Part shown: piece after piece, positions 15,382 through 24,173 of the stretch
Numbering within the stretch: the first letter of the stretch is position 1
How the letters are laid out: each line of letters opens with the position of its first letter
Origin: Cloacibacterium rupense
GTDB lineage: Bacteria > Bacteroidota > Bacteroidia > Flavobacteriales > Weeksellaceae
Reading direction: 5' to 3'
Length of the DNA: 64,000 nucleotides
Assembly (NCBI RefSeq): GCF_014645495.1
Contig: NZ_BMLV01000001.1
Span: 124,001 to 188,000, forward strand
Program-made: the position numbers and the translations under genes
The notes under the pieces: generated by a model
The model's database searches: none
What the model saw: the letters and a program-made list of their open reading frames with translations, nothing else
Told to the model about the DNA's origin: nothing

Positions 15382-17538
15382 ATGAAATTTGTGAAAACAA
15401 GTGCCTTATTAGCGTTACTTTCTGTAGCCACTTTTAATGCACAATCCCTCAAGTCTCCCGATGGTAAATTCGAAATGAATTTTAATCTTAAAGATGGTGT
15501 ACCATATTATAATTTAAAGTATAATGGTGATGTAATTGTAGAAGATTCTAAATTGGGCTTAAGACTGCTGAAAGACGGTGATATTCAATTTGCTTCTGAA
15601 ATTGAAAATAAAAATAATCAAGGAAAAAACTTGGATAACGGTTTCGTGAAAGTAGCTGAAAAATTCGATTCTAAAAATGAAACTTGGCAACCTATTCTTG
15701 GTGAAAAGAAAAATTATATCAATCATTATAACGAATTGGCGGTAACTCTTAATCAGTCTGAAAATGATAGACAAATCATCATTAAGTTTAGACTCTTCAA
15801 TGATGGTTTAGGCTTCAGATACGAGTTTCCTCAACAAAAAAATCTTAATTATTTCATTATCAAAGAAGAAGATACTGAAATAGACCTACCTTGGGATATG
15901 AAAGCGTGGTGGTTAGCTGGTGATTATGACACCGAGGAATACCAAACTCAAACAACCAAATTATCTGAAATTCCTGCAAGATGGCCAAAGTCTTTTGACG
16001 GAAATGCTTCTCAAAATTTAGTGAAAAATGGAGTTCAGATTCCTTTAATGCTTAAAAAAGAAGGAAAAAACCCGCTATACATCAATCTTGGTGAAGCTGC
16101 AGTGCTTAATTATCCTGCAGCCAATTTAGAATTAGATGCTACTAATTTTAAATTCAAAACACATTTAACTCCAGATGCGCAAGGTGCTAAAGGTTATATA
16201 CAAACACCAGCTACCACCCCTTGGAGAACCATTATTGTTTCACCAAAAGCGGAGGTGGTTTTAGATTCTAAAATGCTTTTTAACCTGAATGAACCTACAA
16301 AATATACCGATACATCTTACATTCACCCTACAAAATATATGGGCGTTTGGTGGGAAATGATTATTGGTAAATCTCAGTGGGCGTATTCTACAGCCAATAA
16401 CGTACACATCGGGAAAACAGATTTTTCTAAACTAACCCCTAATGGAAGTCACGCTGCCAACAATACCAAAGTAAAAGAATACATCGATTTTGCCGCTGCA
16501 AACGGTTTCCAAGGATTACTCATTGAAGGCTGGAACACAGGTTGGGAAGATTGGTTCGGGCATTCTAAAGAATTTGTTTTTGATTTTATTACGCCTTATC
16601 CAGATTTCGACATCAAAATGCTAAATGATTATGCCCATGCTAAAGGCATCAAACTCATCATGCACCACGAAACTTCTGGCTCTGCCACCAACTACGAAAG
16701 ATGGTCTGATAAAGCCTTCCAATTGATGAACAAATATGGTTATGATGCTACCAAAACAGGTTATGTAGGAAACATTATTCCAAGAGGAGAGCACCATTAT
16801 TCTCAGTGGACCATCAACCATTACTACAGAATTATTGAAAAAGCCCATGAATACAAAATTATGGTCAATTCTCATGAGTCTGTACGTCCAACTGGTGAAA
16901 GCAGAACTTACCCGAACTGGATTGCTGCAGAAGCCGCTCGTGGAACCGAGTTCGAAGCTTTCGGTGGTAACAATCCAGACCATCAGACTATTTTACCTTT
17001 CACAAGATGGATGGGCGGCCCTATGGATTACACTCCGGGTATCTTCCAAACCAAATTAGATTATTATTTCCCTGGTGATAAGCGTTTTGTACAAACTACT
17101 TTGGCTAAACAATTAGCATTGTATGTGGTGATGTATCAACCACTTCAGATGGCAGCAGATTTACCTGAAAATTACGCCAGACATATGGATGCCTTCCAAT
17201 TCATCAAAGATGTAGCTGCAGATTGGGATGATACCAAAATTCTTTCTGCTGAACCTGGTGATTATATTCACACTGCTAGAAAAGCAAAAGGCACAGACAA
17301 TTGGTTCGTAGGTGGTATTACAGATGAAAATTCCAGAGATTTTACCGTAGATTTTTCATTCTTAGATAAAGGCAAAAAATACGAAGCCACCATCTATGCA
17401 GACGGAAAAGATGCAGATTATATCAAAAATCCGCAAAGCTACCAAATCTATAAAAAAACAGTGGATAGCAAAACCAAACTCCCAATTCATTTGGTAAGAA
17501 GTGGTGGTTATGCAATCTCTCTGAAGCCTATTAAATAA
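15382..17538 (+). CDS. susB: GH97 alpha-glucosidase (SusB-like, inverting type)
   Basis: A 718-residue exported enzyme that would release glucose from maltooligosaccharides in the periplasm. The signal peptide is residues 1-20 (SVATFNAQ). An N-terminal beta-sandwich (about 21-290) precedes the (beta/alpha)8 domain (about 300-610) and a C-terminal beta domain. Glu430 in HHETSGS, Glu499 in NSHESVRPTGE and Glu523 in GTEFEAF have the same spacing as Glu439/508/532 of Bacteroides thetaiotaomicron SusB, which supports the inverting calcium-dependent subfamily. It is separated from susE by a terminator and probably has its own promoter. Confidence 0.95.
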   Translation: MKFVKTSALLALLSVATFNAQSLKSPDGKFEMNFNLKDGVPYYNLKYNGDVIVEDSKLGLRLLKDGDIQFASEIENKNNQGKNLDNGFVKVAEKFDSKNETWQPILGEKKNYINHYNELAVTLNQSENDRQIIIKFRLFNDGLGFRYEFPQQKNLNYFIIKEEDTEIDLPWDMKAWWLAGDYDTEEYQTQTTKLSEIPARWPKSFDGNASQNLVKNGVQIPLMLKKEGKNPLYINLGEAAVLNYPAANLELDATNFKFKTHLTPDAQGAKGYIQTPATTPWRTIIVSPKAEVVLDSKMLFNLNEPTKYTDTSYIHPTKYMGVWWEMIIGKSQWAYSTANNVHIGKTDFSKLTPNGSHAANNTKVKEYIDFAAANGFQGLLIEGWNTGWEDWFGHSKEFVFDFITPYPDFDIKMLNDYAHAKGIKLIMHHETSGSATNYERWSDKAFQLMNKYGYDATKTGYVGNIIPRGEHHYSQWTINHYYRIIEKAHEYKIMVNSHESVRPTGESRTYPNWIAAEAARGTEFEAFGGNNPDHQTILPFTRWMGGPMDYTPGIFQTKLDYYFPGDKRFVQTTLAKQLALYVVMYQPLQMAADLPENYARHMDAFQFIKDVAADWDDTKILSAEPGDYIHTARKAKGTDNWFVGGITDENSRDFTVDFSFLDKGKKYEATIYADGKDADYIKNPQSYQIYKKTVDSKTKLPIHLVRSGGYAISLKPIK

Positions 17539-17590
17539 AACTCCTTTTCTCAGCTCCCTCTCTGTTTAGAGAGGGCTGTTGTAAGGTTTT

Positions 17591-17692
17591 AGGAGCTTTA
17601 TCCCGCTATCCGCTCTATCTTTTTTTCACTCGGCGGCTCCGCTTCGCTCCGCCGCCTCGCTCAAAAAAGGATGCCGCTACTATCGGGGCTAT
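17591..17692 (+). repeat. GC-rich CCCGCT...ATCGGGGCT element, copy 1
   Basis: It shares both end blocks with 38383-38470, and both copies follow a plus-strand stop codon. The core folds into a GGCGGC (17632-17637)/GCCGCC (17651-17656) stem. Confidence 0.75.
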
Positions 17693-17710
17693 GAGGTACA
17701 GCATCAATCA

Positions 17711-17767
17711 AAACTTTGTCAAATCGAAGATTTGGCGCAGCCAAAGTTGAAACCTTTGACAAAGTTT
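17711..17767. repeat. AAACTTTGTCAAA inverted repeat
   Basis: Perfect 13-bp arms at 17711-17723 and 17755-17767. Same family as 7244-7287. Confidence 0.8.
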
Positions 17768-17995
17768 CAACCAAAAAATTAAAAGACTGTTGTACCTAAA
17801 CTATGTAATTGAATATAGAAAGTCCCAAAGGGACGCTTTAATAAAGGATAGGATGAAAGTCCTATCAAATATACATCTAATTTTATATGTAAAATTCTAA
17901 TGCGTAATTAAGATTACCTATACTAGAATTTAATTTTATCAACAAGATTAAAAAAAATAAGGTGAATATTTAAGAAAAAAAAATAAATATCTACT

Positions 17996-19846
17996 ATGAA
18001 AAAAATAATATCTTTATCATTATTTCTAATATTTTCAATGGTATTTTCACAAATTCAGAGAGTAGAACCCGCATTTTGGTGGAAAGGAATGAAAAATCCT
18101 GAACTCCAAATCTTGCTCTATGGTAAAAATATAGCCAATTCTCAAATCGAATTATCAGACAATATTCAAATTAAAAATATCCAGAAAGTAGAAAACCCAA
18201 ACTACGTTTTCATTACCATTAATACCAATGAAATCAACTCTGAAAGATTTAAAATCAATCAGAAAATCAATAATAAGGTGGTAGCATCTTACAATTACGA
18301 ACTCAAAACCAGAAAATTAAATTCTGCAAACAGAGAATCGTACACCTCTAAAGATGTAATGTACCTCATTATGCCAGATCGCTTTGCCAATGGTGATGAG
18401 TCTAATGATTCTGTACCGCAACTCACCGAAAAAGCCAATAGAAAAGACAGAAACGGAAGACATGGTGGTGATTTGAAGGGGATTATCAATAATCTAGATT
18501 ATTTGCAAAATCTTGGGGCTACCACACTTTGGCTTACTCCGGTTTGTGAAGATAACGAACCTAGAACTACTTATCACGGCTACGCACAGACTGATTTGTA
18601 CAAAATAGATGCACGCTACGGAACCAACGAAGATTACCAAAAACTTTCTCAAGAATTGAAAAAGAGAAAGATGAAATTGGTGATGGATTATGTGACCAAT
18701 CACTGGGGAGCTTCTCATTGGTTAATCAAAGATTTGCCTACCAAAGATTGGATTCATTGGTTTGAAGGTGAGCCTAATGGTTTCAAACGTTCTAATTACA
18801 AAACGACTACTCAGTTTGATACCAACGCCTCAGATATTGATAAAAAATTGGCTTTAGATGGTTGGTTTGATACTTCTATGCCAGACATTAACCAAAGCAA
18901 TCCTCTAGTTTTGAATTACTTAATTCAAAATGCAATCTGGTGGATAGAATTTGCAGATTTAGACGGTTATCGTGTAGATACTTATCCGTATAATGACAAA
19001 GAAGCTATGGCAAAATGGGCGAAAGCCATTACTGATGAATATCCTAATTTCAACATCGTAGGTGAGGCTTGGTTGTACACTGCAGCGCAAGTTTCTGCGT
19101 GGCAAAAAGATTCTAAAATAGGCGAAGCAGCTAATTATAATTCTAATTTGCCTTCTGTAATGGATTTTATGCTCTATTCAGAACTTCCAAAAGCCTTAAA
19201 CGAAAAAGAAGGTTGGGATACCGGAATGATCAAATTGTATAATGTTTTTACCAGTGATTTTTTATATCCTGATGTCAATAATATTCTGGTTTTCTTCGAA
19301 AATCACGATACAGAACGTTGGAACGAAATCTTCAATGGAAATCCTGAAGCTTATAAATTGGCTTTAACACTTATTTCTACCGTTCGTGGTATTCCTCAGA
19401 TTTATTATGGCTCAGAAATCGGTATGCGTGGTGATAAACCAAAGCTAGGAGACGGTGATATCAGAAGAGATTTCCCAGGAGGCTGGAAAAATGATTCGCA
19501 AAATGCCTTCAATCCTGCTACTCAAACCAAAGAACAAAAAGAGTTTTATGACTTTACCCAAAAAATCTTAAATTGGAGAAAAAATAACGACATCATTCAC
19601 ACCGGAAAAACCAAACATTATCTTCCTGAAAATGGAGTTTATGTGTATTTTAGATATAACGAAAAAGGAAGTGTAATGGTGGTGCTAAATAATAATGAAA
19701 AAGAACAAACATTAAATCTAAAAAGATTCGCAGAAAGTCTGAAAGGTGTTACCAAAGCTAAAGATGCGCTTTCTGGTCAAGAAATTTTGCTTGATGCAAA
19801 CCTTACAGTGCCTGCAAAATCTCCATTAATCTTAGAGTTAAAATAA
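17996..19846 (+). CDS. GH13 alpha-amylase family enzyme (neopullulanase/cyclomaltodextrinase-like, SusA-like)
   Basis: 616 residues with a signal peptide (1-18, ending MVFSQ), an N-terminal Ig-like domain (about 20-105), the catalytic barrel beginning at VMYLIMPDRFANGD (about 121) and a C-terminal beta domain. The catalytic triad is visible: Asp328 in DGYRVDTYPY, Glu357 in GEAW and Asp438 in FFENHDTERW. The N-domain and LIMPDRFANGD segment fit the neopullulanase/cyclomaltodextrinase group that trims maltodextrins in the periplasm. It is followed 23 bases later by the sugar transporter gene. Confidence 0.94.
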   Translation: MKKIISLSLFLIFSMVFSQIQRVEPAFWWKGMKNPELQILLYGKNIANSQIELSDNIQIKNIQKVENPNYVFITINTNEINSERFKINQKINNKVVASYNYELKTRKLNSANRESYTSKDVMYLIMPDRFANGDESNDSVPQLTEKANRKDRNGRHGGDLKGIINNLDYLQNLGATTLWLTPVCEDNEPRTTYHGYAQTDLYKIDARYGTNEDYQKLSQELKKRKMKLVMDYVTNHWGASHWLIKDLPTKDWIHWFEGEPNGFKRSNYKTTTQFDTNASDIDKKLALDGWFDTSMPDINQSNPLVLNYLIQNAIWWIEFADLDGYRVDTYPYNDKEAMAKWAKAITDEYPNFNIVGEAWLYTAAQVSAWQKDSKIGEAANYNSNLPSVMDFMLYSELPKALNEKEGWDTGMIKLYNVFTSDFLYPDVNNILVFFENHDTERWNEIFNGNPEAYKLALTLISTVRGIPQIYYGSEIGMRGDKPKLGDGDIRRDFPGGWKNDSQNAFNPATQTKEQKEFYDFTQKILNWRKNNDIIHTGKTKHYLPENGVYVYFRYNEKGSVMVVLNNNEKEQTLNLKRFAESLKGVTKAKDALSGQEILLDANLTVPAKSPLILELK

Positions 19847-19869
19847 AAAAACAAATAAAAATTAAATAG

Positions 19870-21198
19870 ATGAGCAATATTTTTAAAAAACCACTCTTAT
19901 CATTTTGGCAAATCTGGAATATGAGTTTTGGTTTTATGGGAGTACAGATTGGCTACTCTCTGCAAAATGCCAATACCAGTAGAATTTTATCAGCAATTGG
20001 TGCAGACCCACATAATTTGAGCTTGTTTTGGTTGGCAGCACCTCTAGCAGGACTTTTTGTTCAACCCATTGTTGGGCTATCTAGTGATAAAACATGGACT
20101 AGATTAGGGCGTAGAATCCCTTTTATATTAGGTGGAGCTATAGTTTCTGCATTGGCGATGTTTTTTATGCCTAATTCTGAGCATTTTGCACAATTATTAC
20201 CTGCTGTTTTCTTCGGTGCGATGATGTTGTTGTTTATGGATGTCTCTTTTAATGTGACCATGCAGCCATTTCGTGCTTTGGTAAGTGATATGGTAGATGA
20301 ATCTCAAAGAAACAAAGGATATGCTATTCAGAGTTTCTTGATAAATGTAGGTGCAGTTGTAGGCTCTTTATTGCCTTTTCTATTAACCAATGTTTTTCAT
20401 GTAGCTAACGAACCTGGTGCTGGACAAAAAGTAGCACCTACCGTAATTTGGGCGTTCTATTTTGGAGGAGGAGTTTTATTGCTTTCTGTACTTTGGACGG
20501 CACTTAGAACCAAAGAATATCCACCTGAAGAATATGCGAAATACAATAATCTAGAAGATCAGGTTGAGGAAAAAGTAAGTTTTATGGATTTGTTAAAAAA
20601 CATTCCTCTTACTATGAAACAACTAGCAATTACTCAGTTTTTCTCTTGGTTTGCTTTATTTTTGATGTGGGTTTATACTACGCAAGGGATTGCAGAACAT
20701 GTTTGGGGAGCTTCAGATGCGCATTCTAAAGAATTTAACGAAGCAGGAAACTGGACTGGTGTTATTTTCGCAGCTTATAGTGTCTTTGCAGCTTTGTTTT
20801 CTTTGGCAATAACCCCTTTGGCCAATAAGTTTGGAAGAAAAAATGTCTATATGATTTCTTTGATTTTAGGCGGTTTAGGCTTAATTTCTATGCTTTTTAT
20901 TCAAGACAAAAATTTATTGCTGATTCCAATGGTTGGTGTTGGAATTTCTTGGGCAGCCATTTTAGCATTGCCTTATGCTATTCTTTCTTCATCATTGCCT
21001 CCAAAACAGACAGGTGTGTATATGGGATTGTTTAATGCAACCATTACCATTCCTCAGATTGCTGCAGGTTTATTAGGGGGAGTAATTTTATCAGCAGTAG
21101 ATGGCAAGGCGATTAATATGTTGGTGATTGCTGGTGTTTCTATGGCAATCGCAGGTGTTTGCGCCAAATTATTCATTACAGCTAAAGAAAATGACTAA
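19870..21198 (+). CDS. MFS sugar transporter (GPH/SLC45-like, probable maltose or maltodextrin uptake)
   Basis: 442 residues with 12 predicted transmembrane helices. It starts SFWQIWNMSFGFMGVQIGYSLQNANTSRI, typical of the glycoside transporters found beside bacterial maltose loci, and has the MFS loop motifs RLGRRIPFILGGA (loop 2-3) and NKFGRKNVYMISLI (loop 8-9). In Bacteroidota these carry maltose or sucrose across the inner membrane. Together with the upstream amylase it would move periplasmic products into the cytoplasm. Substrate is inferred from context. Confidence 0.85.
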   Translation: MSNIFKKPLLSFWQIWNMSFGFMGVQIGYSLQNANTSRILSAIGADPHNLSLFWLAAPLAGLFVQPIVGLSSDKTWTRLGRRIPFILGGAIVSALAMFFMPNSEHFAQLLPAVFFGAMMLLFMDVSFNVTMQPFRALVSDMVDESQRNKGYAIQSFLINVGAVVGSLLPFLLTNVFHVANEPGAGQKVAPTVIWAFYFGGGVLLLSVLWTALRTKEYPPEEYAKYNNLEDQVEEKVSFMDLLKNIPLTMKQLAITQFFSWFALFLMWVYTTQGIAEHVWGASDAHSKEFNEAGNWTGVIFAAYSVFAALFSLAITPLANKFGRKNVYMISLILGGLGLISMLFIQDKNLLLIPMVGVGISWAAILALPYAILSSSLPPKQTGVYMGLFNATITIPQIAAGLLGGVILSAVDGKAINMLVIAGVSMAIAGVCAKLFITAKEND

Positions 21199-21224
21199 TT
21201 TATAATAATTATTCATTGCATTAT

Positions 21225-21249
21225 AATCCGCCAAATGGCGGATTTTTTG
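21225..21249 (+). terminator. Terminator after the transporter gene
   Basis: Perfect 8-bp stem AATCCGCC (21225-21232) and GGCGGATT (21237-21244), four-base loop, T run to 21248. It ends the GH13-transporter unit. Confidence 0.9.
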
Positions 21250-21348
21250 TTTATAATTTTGTGAAATATCGAATTTTAACATAAATGTAGCGAATTTAAT
21301 ACCTTTAAAATTGATTTTTTATCAATAGTTTAATAAAATGATAAAAAG

Positions 21349-21380
21349 TTTGTTTACTTGAAAAAAAGTATATACATTTG
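21349..21380 (+). promoter_or_regulatory. Promoter of the ilv operon
   Basis: TTTG (21349-21352), 20 bases, then TACATTTG (21373-21380), which fits the Bacteroidota -33/-7 consensus. The leader peptide ATG follows 17 bases after the -7 element. Confidence 0.75.
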
Positions 21381-21396
21381 TCTCATTAAAATTGAT

Positions 21397-21456
21397 ATGA
21401 AAAATTACTTCAATATTATTATCACTCTTATTATTGTCATTATTGGAATACAATAG
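21397..21456 (+). CDS. ilv leader peptide
   Basis: A 19-codon ORF reading MKNYFNIIITLIIVIIGIQ. Eight codons are Ile, with one Leu and one Val, so 10 of 19 residues are the end products of the operon that follows. It sits between a good promoter and a terminator hairpin, with a competing hairpin just after its stop codon. This is the arrangement of enterobacterial ilv leader peptides. It was too short for ordinary gene calling. It has no recognisable ribosome binding site, as usual in the phylum. Confidence 0.85.
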   Translation: MKNYFNIIITLIIVIIGIQ

Positions 21457-21457
21457 T

Positions 21458-21535
21458 GAGAGATGGTATGTTGAATTTTATGAATTAATTATAGAGAAAA
21501 TTTGAAGCCATCCTCTAAAAAAGGATGGTTTTTTT
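21458..21535 (+). promoter_or_regulatory. ilv attenuator: ilv transcription attenuator (antiterminator/terminator)
   Basis: The terminator is CCATCCT (21508-21514) with AGGATGG (21522-21528) followed by seven T. The 5' arm can instead pair with GAGAGATGG at 21458-21466, directly after the leader stop codon (8 bp with one bulge). A ribosome stalled on the Ile codons would leave 21458-21466 free and allow readthrough. One that reaches the stop codon would cover it and let the terminator form. Confidence 0.8.
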
Positions 21536-21566
21536 ATGTCTAAAGAATAAAATATAAATTGAAATA

Positions 21567-22469
21567 ATGTATTACAACGAAAAGAGTATCATCTTCTATG
21601 ATGGGGATTATGTAAAAGCAGCAGAAGCGAGTACAGGTTTATATGGCCAGTCTTTGCACTATGGTTATGCCGTGTTCGAAGGAATTAAATCTTACAAAAC
21701 AGACCATGGAACCAGAATTTTTAAAGCAAAAGAACATTACGAAAGATTAGTGAAATCTGCAGAATTAATGTTGATTCCATTTAATTATACTGCAGATGAA
21801 ATGGTGGATATTACGTATAAACTTTTAGAAATGAATGGTCTAGAAAATGCATACATCCGCCCAATTGTAATTTGTTCTCCTAATATGGCTCTTTCTAAAG
21901 GTAAAGAAAGCTATCTCGCTATCGAAGTTTGGAATTGGGATAACGGTTATCTAGCCAATGAAATGAAAGTAATGACTTCTTCTTTCGAAAGACCCAATCC
22001 TAAAGCGTTTAAAGTAGAAGCTAAAGTTAGTGGCCATTATGTCAATTCAATTTTAGCTTGCCAAGAAGCTAAAGATAAAGGCTTTGATGAAGCCATTGTT
22101 CTAGATGCAGACGGAAATGTAGCCGAAAGTTCAGGAGCCAATGTTTTCTTCGAAAAAGAAGGGAAACTTTTTACCGCTCCTAAAGGAAGCATCCTTCCAG
22201 GAATTACCAGAGCTACAGTTTTTGAAATTTGTGATAACCTAGGAATTCCTTACGAAGAAAAATTCTTTAAACCTGAAGAAATGAGAGGAGCAGATGCTGG
22301 TTTCTTCTGCGGAACTGCTGCAGAAATCGTTGCTCTAGATTCTATGGACAATGTTCCCTTTAAACTCAAATGGGAAGATTCTGTAGCTTCTGTAATCCAA
22401 CAAGCATACAGACACCTCGTTTTAGAACAAGATTATATTTACTTAAAATCAAAACTACAATATGCCTAA
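21567..22469 (+). CDS. ilvE: Branched-chain amino acid aminotransferase
   Basis: Class IV PLP aminotransferase, 300 residues, carrying out the last step of Val, Leu and Ile synthesis. Visible: [18 protein letters not shown] (27-44), the PLP lysine near residue 153 in [11 protein letters not shown], and the class IV signature [21 protein letters not shown] (about 172-192) with the phosphate-binding [10 protein letters not shown]. First structural gene after the attenuator; it overlaps ilvD by 8 bp. Confidence 0.95.
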   Translation: MYYNEKSIIFYDGDYVKAAEASTGLYGQSLHYGYAVFEGIKSYKTDHGTRIFKAKEHYERLVKSAELMLIPFNYTADEMVDITYKLLEMNGLENAYIRPIVICSPNMALSKGKESYLAIEVWNWDNGYLANEMKVMTSSFERPNPKAFKVEAKVSGHYVNSILACQEAKDKGFDEAIVLDADGNVAESSGANVFFEKEGKLFTAPKGSILPGITRATVFEICDNLGIPYEEKFFKPEEMRGADAGFFCGTAAEIVALDSMDNVPFKLKWEDSVASVIQQAYRHLVLEQDYIYLKSKLQYA

Positions 22470-24147
22470 TCAAGAATTGAATAAATATTCAAAAACACTT
22501 ACCCAAGACCCTACACAACCTGCTACTCAAGCACAATACTACGGAATTGGATTCACCGAAGAAGATTTTAGCAAAGCACAAATCGGTATTGCAAGTATGG
22601 GCTACGATGGCAATACCTGCAATATGCACCTCAATGATTTAGCAGAAATCGTAAAAGAGGGAGTGAAAAAAGAAAATTTAGTAGGCTTAATGTTCCACAC
22701 CATCGGTATTAGTGATGGAATGACCAACGGAACAGACGGAATGCGCTATTCTTTGGTAAGCAGAGACATTATCGCAGATTCTATAGAAGCAGTTTGTGCT
22801 GGTCAATATTATGACGGTGTAATTACCGTTCCTGGTTGTGATAAAAATATGCCGGGTTCTCTTATTGCAATGGCTCGTCTCAATCGTCCATCAATTATGG
22901 TGTATGGTGGAAGCATAGAAGCTGGACATTACAAAGGTGAAGATTTGAATATAGTTTCGGCTTTCGAAGCATTAGGAAATAAATTAGCCGGTAAACTTTC
23001 AGATGAGGATTATAAAGGAATCATCAAACACTCTTGTCCAAGTGCAGGAGCTTGCGGTGGAATGTACACTGCCAATACTATGGCTTCAGCAATTGAAGCT
23101 CTTGGGATGAGTTTGCCTTACTCTTCATCATATCCTGCATTAAGTCAAGAAAAGAAAGACGAATGTTTCTACGCTGGCCATTATATGAGAATTTTGCTGG
23201 AAAAAGACATCAAACCTTCTGATATAATGACGCAAAAAGCATTCGAAAATGCTTTGAGATTAATCATTGTCCTTGGCGGAAGTACCAATGCTGTTCTTCA
23301 CTTTTTAGCGATTGCCAAAAGCATTGGGGTGAAATTAACGATTGATGATTTCCAAAAAATGAGTGACGAAACTCCATTTCTTGCAGACCTAAAACCAAGC
23401 GGAAAATATCTAATGCCAGATTTGCATAAAGTAGGTGGAGTGCCTGCGGTGATGAAATATCTATTAGACCTTGGTCTGCTTCATGGGGATTGTATGACCG
23501 TTACAGGAAAAACCATTGCAGAAAATTTAGCATTAGTGACCTCAATTATAGAGAGAGACCAAAATATCATCAGAGATATCAAAAATCCGATTAAAGAAAC
23601 GGGACACATCAGAATCATGTACGGTAATTTGGCTGAAAGAGGTTGTGTTGCAAAAATTACAGGAAAAGAGGGAGATTATTTCAAAGGAACTGCGGTAGTT
23701 TTTGACGGAGAAAAACAATTTATCAAAGGAATAGAAGACAAAAAAATAAAAGCAGGAAACGTAGTCGTCATCAAAAATGAAGGACCAAAAGGCGCTCCCG
23801 GAATGCCAGAAATGCTGAAGCCAACTTCCGCTTTAATGGGAACTGGTCTTGGCAAAGAAGTAGCTCTCATTACAGACGGTAGATTTTCTGGTGGAACTCA
23901 CGGTTTTGTAGTAGGGCACATCACTCCAGAAGCTTTCTTGGGTGGTTTAATTGGTCTGGTGAAGGATGGAGACGAAATAGAAATTGATGCAGAAAAAAAT
24001 ACCATCAATCTCTTGGTATCAGAAGAAGAAATTGCTGCTAGAAAAGCTGCTTTCGTACAACCGGATTATAAAGTAAAATTCGGGGTTTTATACAAATATG
24101 CCAAATCTGTGGCAGATGCTTCAGAAGGTTGCGTTACTGATTTATAA
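22462..24147 (+). CDS. ilvD: Dihydroxy-acid dehydratase
   Basis: 561 residues; dehydrates the dihydroxy acids to 2-oxo acids in the Val/Ile pathway. The iron-sulfur cluster cysteines are in [21 protein letters not shown] (about 132), [16 protein letters not shown] (about 193) and the earlier YDGNTCNMH. The C-terminal block [19 protein letters not shown] is intact. Its start overlaps the end of ilvE, indicating translational coupling. Confidence 0.97.
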   Translation: MPNQELNKYSKTLTQDPTQPATQAQYYGIGFTEEDFSKAQIGIASMGYDGNTCNMHLNDLAEIVKEGVKKENLVGLMFHTIGISDGMTNGTDGMRYSLVSRDIIADSIEAVCAGQYYDGVITVPGCDKNMPGSLIAMARLNRPSIMVYGGSIEAGHYKGEDLNIVSAFEALGNKLAGKLSDEDYKGIIKHSCPSAGACGGMYTANTMASAIEALGMSLPYSSSYPALSQEKKDECFYAGHYMRILLEKDIKPSDIMTQKAFENALRLIIVLGGSTNAVLHFLAIAKSIGVKLTIDDFQKMSDETPFLADLKPSGKYLMPDLHKVGGVPAVMKYLLDLGLLHGDCMTVTGKTIAENLALVTSIIERDQNIIRDIKNPIKETGHIRIMYGNLAERGCVAKITGKEGDYFKGTAVVFDGEKQFIKGIEDKKIKAGNVVVIKNEGPKGAPGMPEMLKPTSALMGTGLGKEVALITDGRFSGGTHGFVVGHITPEAFLGGLIGLVKDGDEIEIDAEKNTINLLVSEEEIAARKAAFVQPDYKVKFGVLYKYAKSVADASEGCVTDL

Positions 24148-24173
24148 GTTTAAAAAATTCAAAAAATAGAATA

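Larger units (their letters stand above)
17539..17995. repeat. Repeat-rich intergenic region between the GH97 and GH13 genes
   Basis: Three repeats fill this 457-base stretch. A GC-rich element at 17591-17692 has a GGCGGC/GCCGCC hairpin and conserved ends (CCCGCTATCCGCT and TATCGGGGCT). An inverted repeat with 13-bp arms lies at 17711-17767. A cluster at 17822-17870 has AGTCCC-AAA-GGGAC and GATAGGA-TGAAAG-TCCTATC hairpins. No ORF is credible. Confidence 0.75.

Noticed and set aside
21457-21566. T-box or other riboswitch upstream of ilvE
   Set aside because: There is no T-box sequence, and the leader peptide with competing hairpins explains the region.
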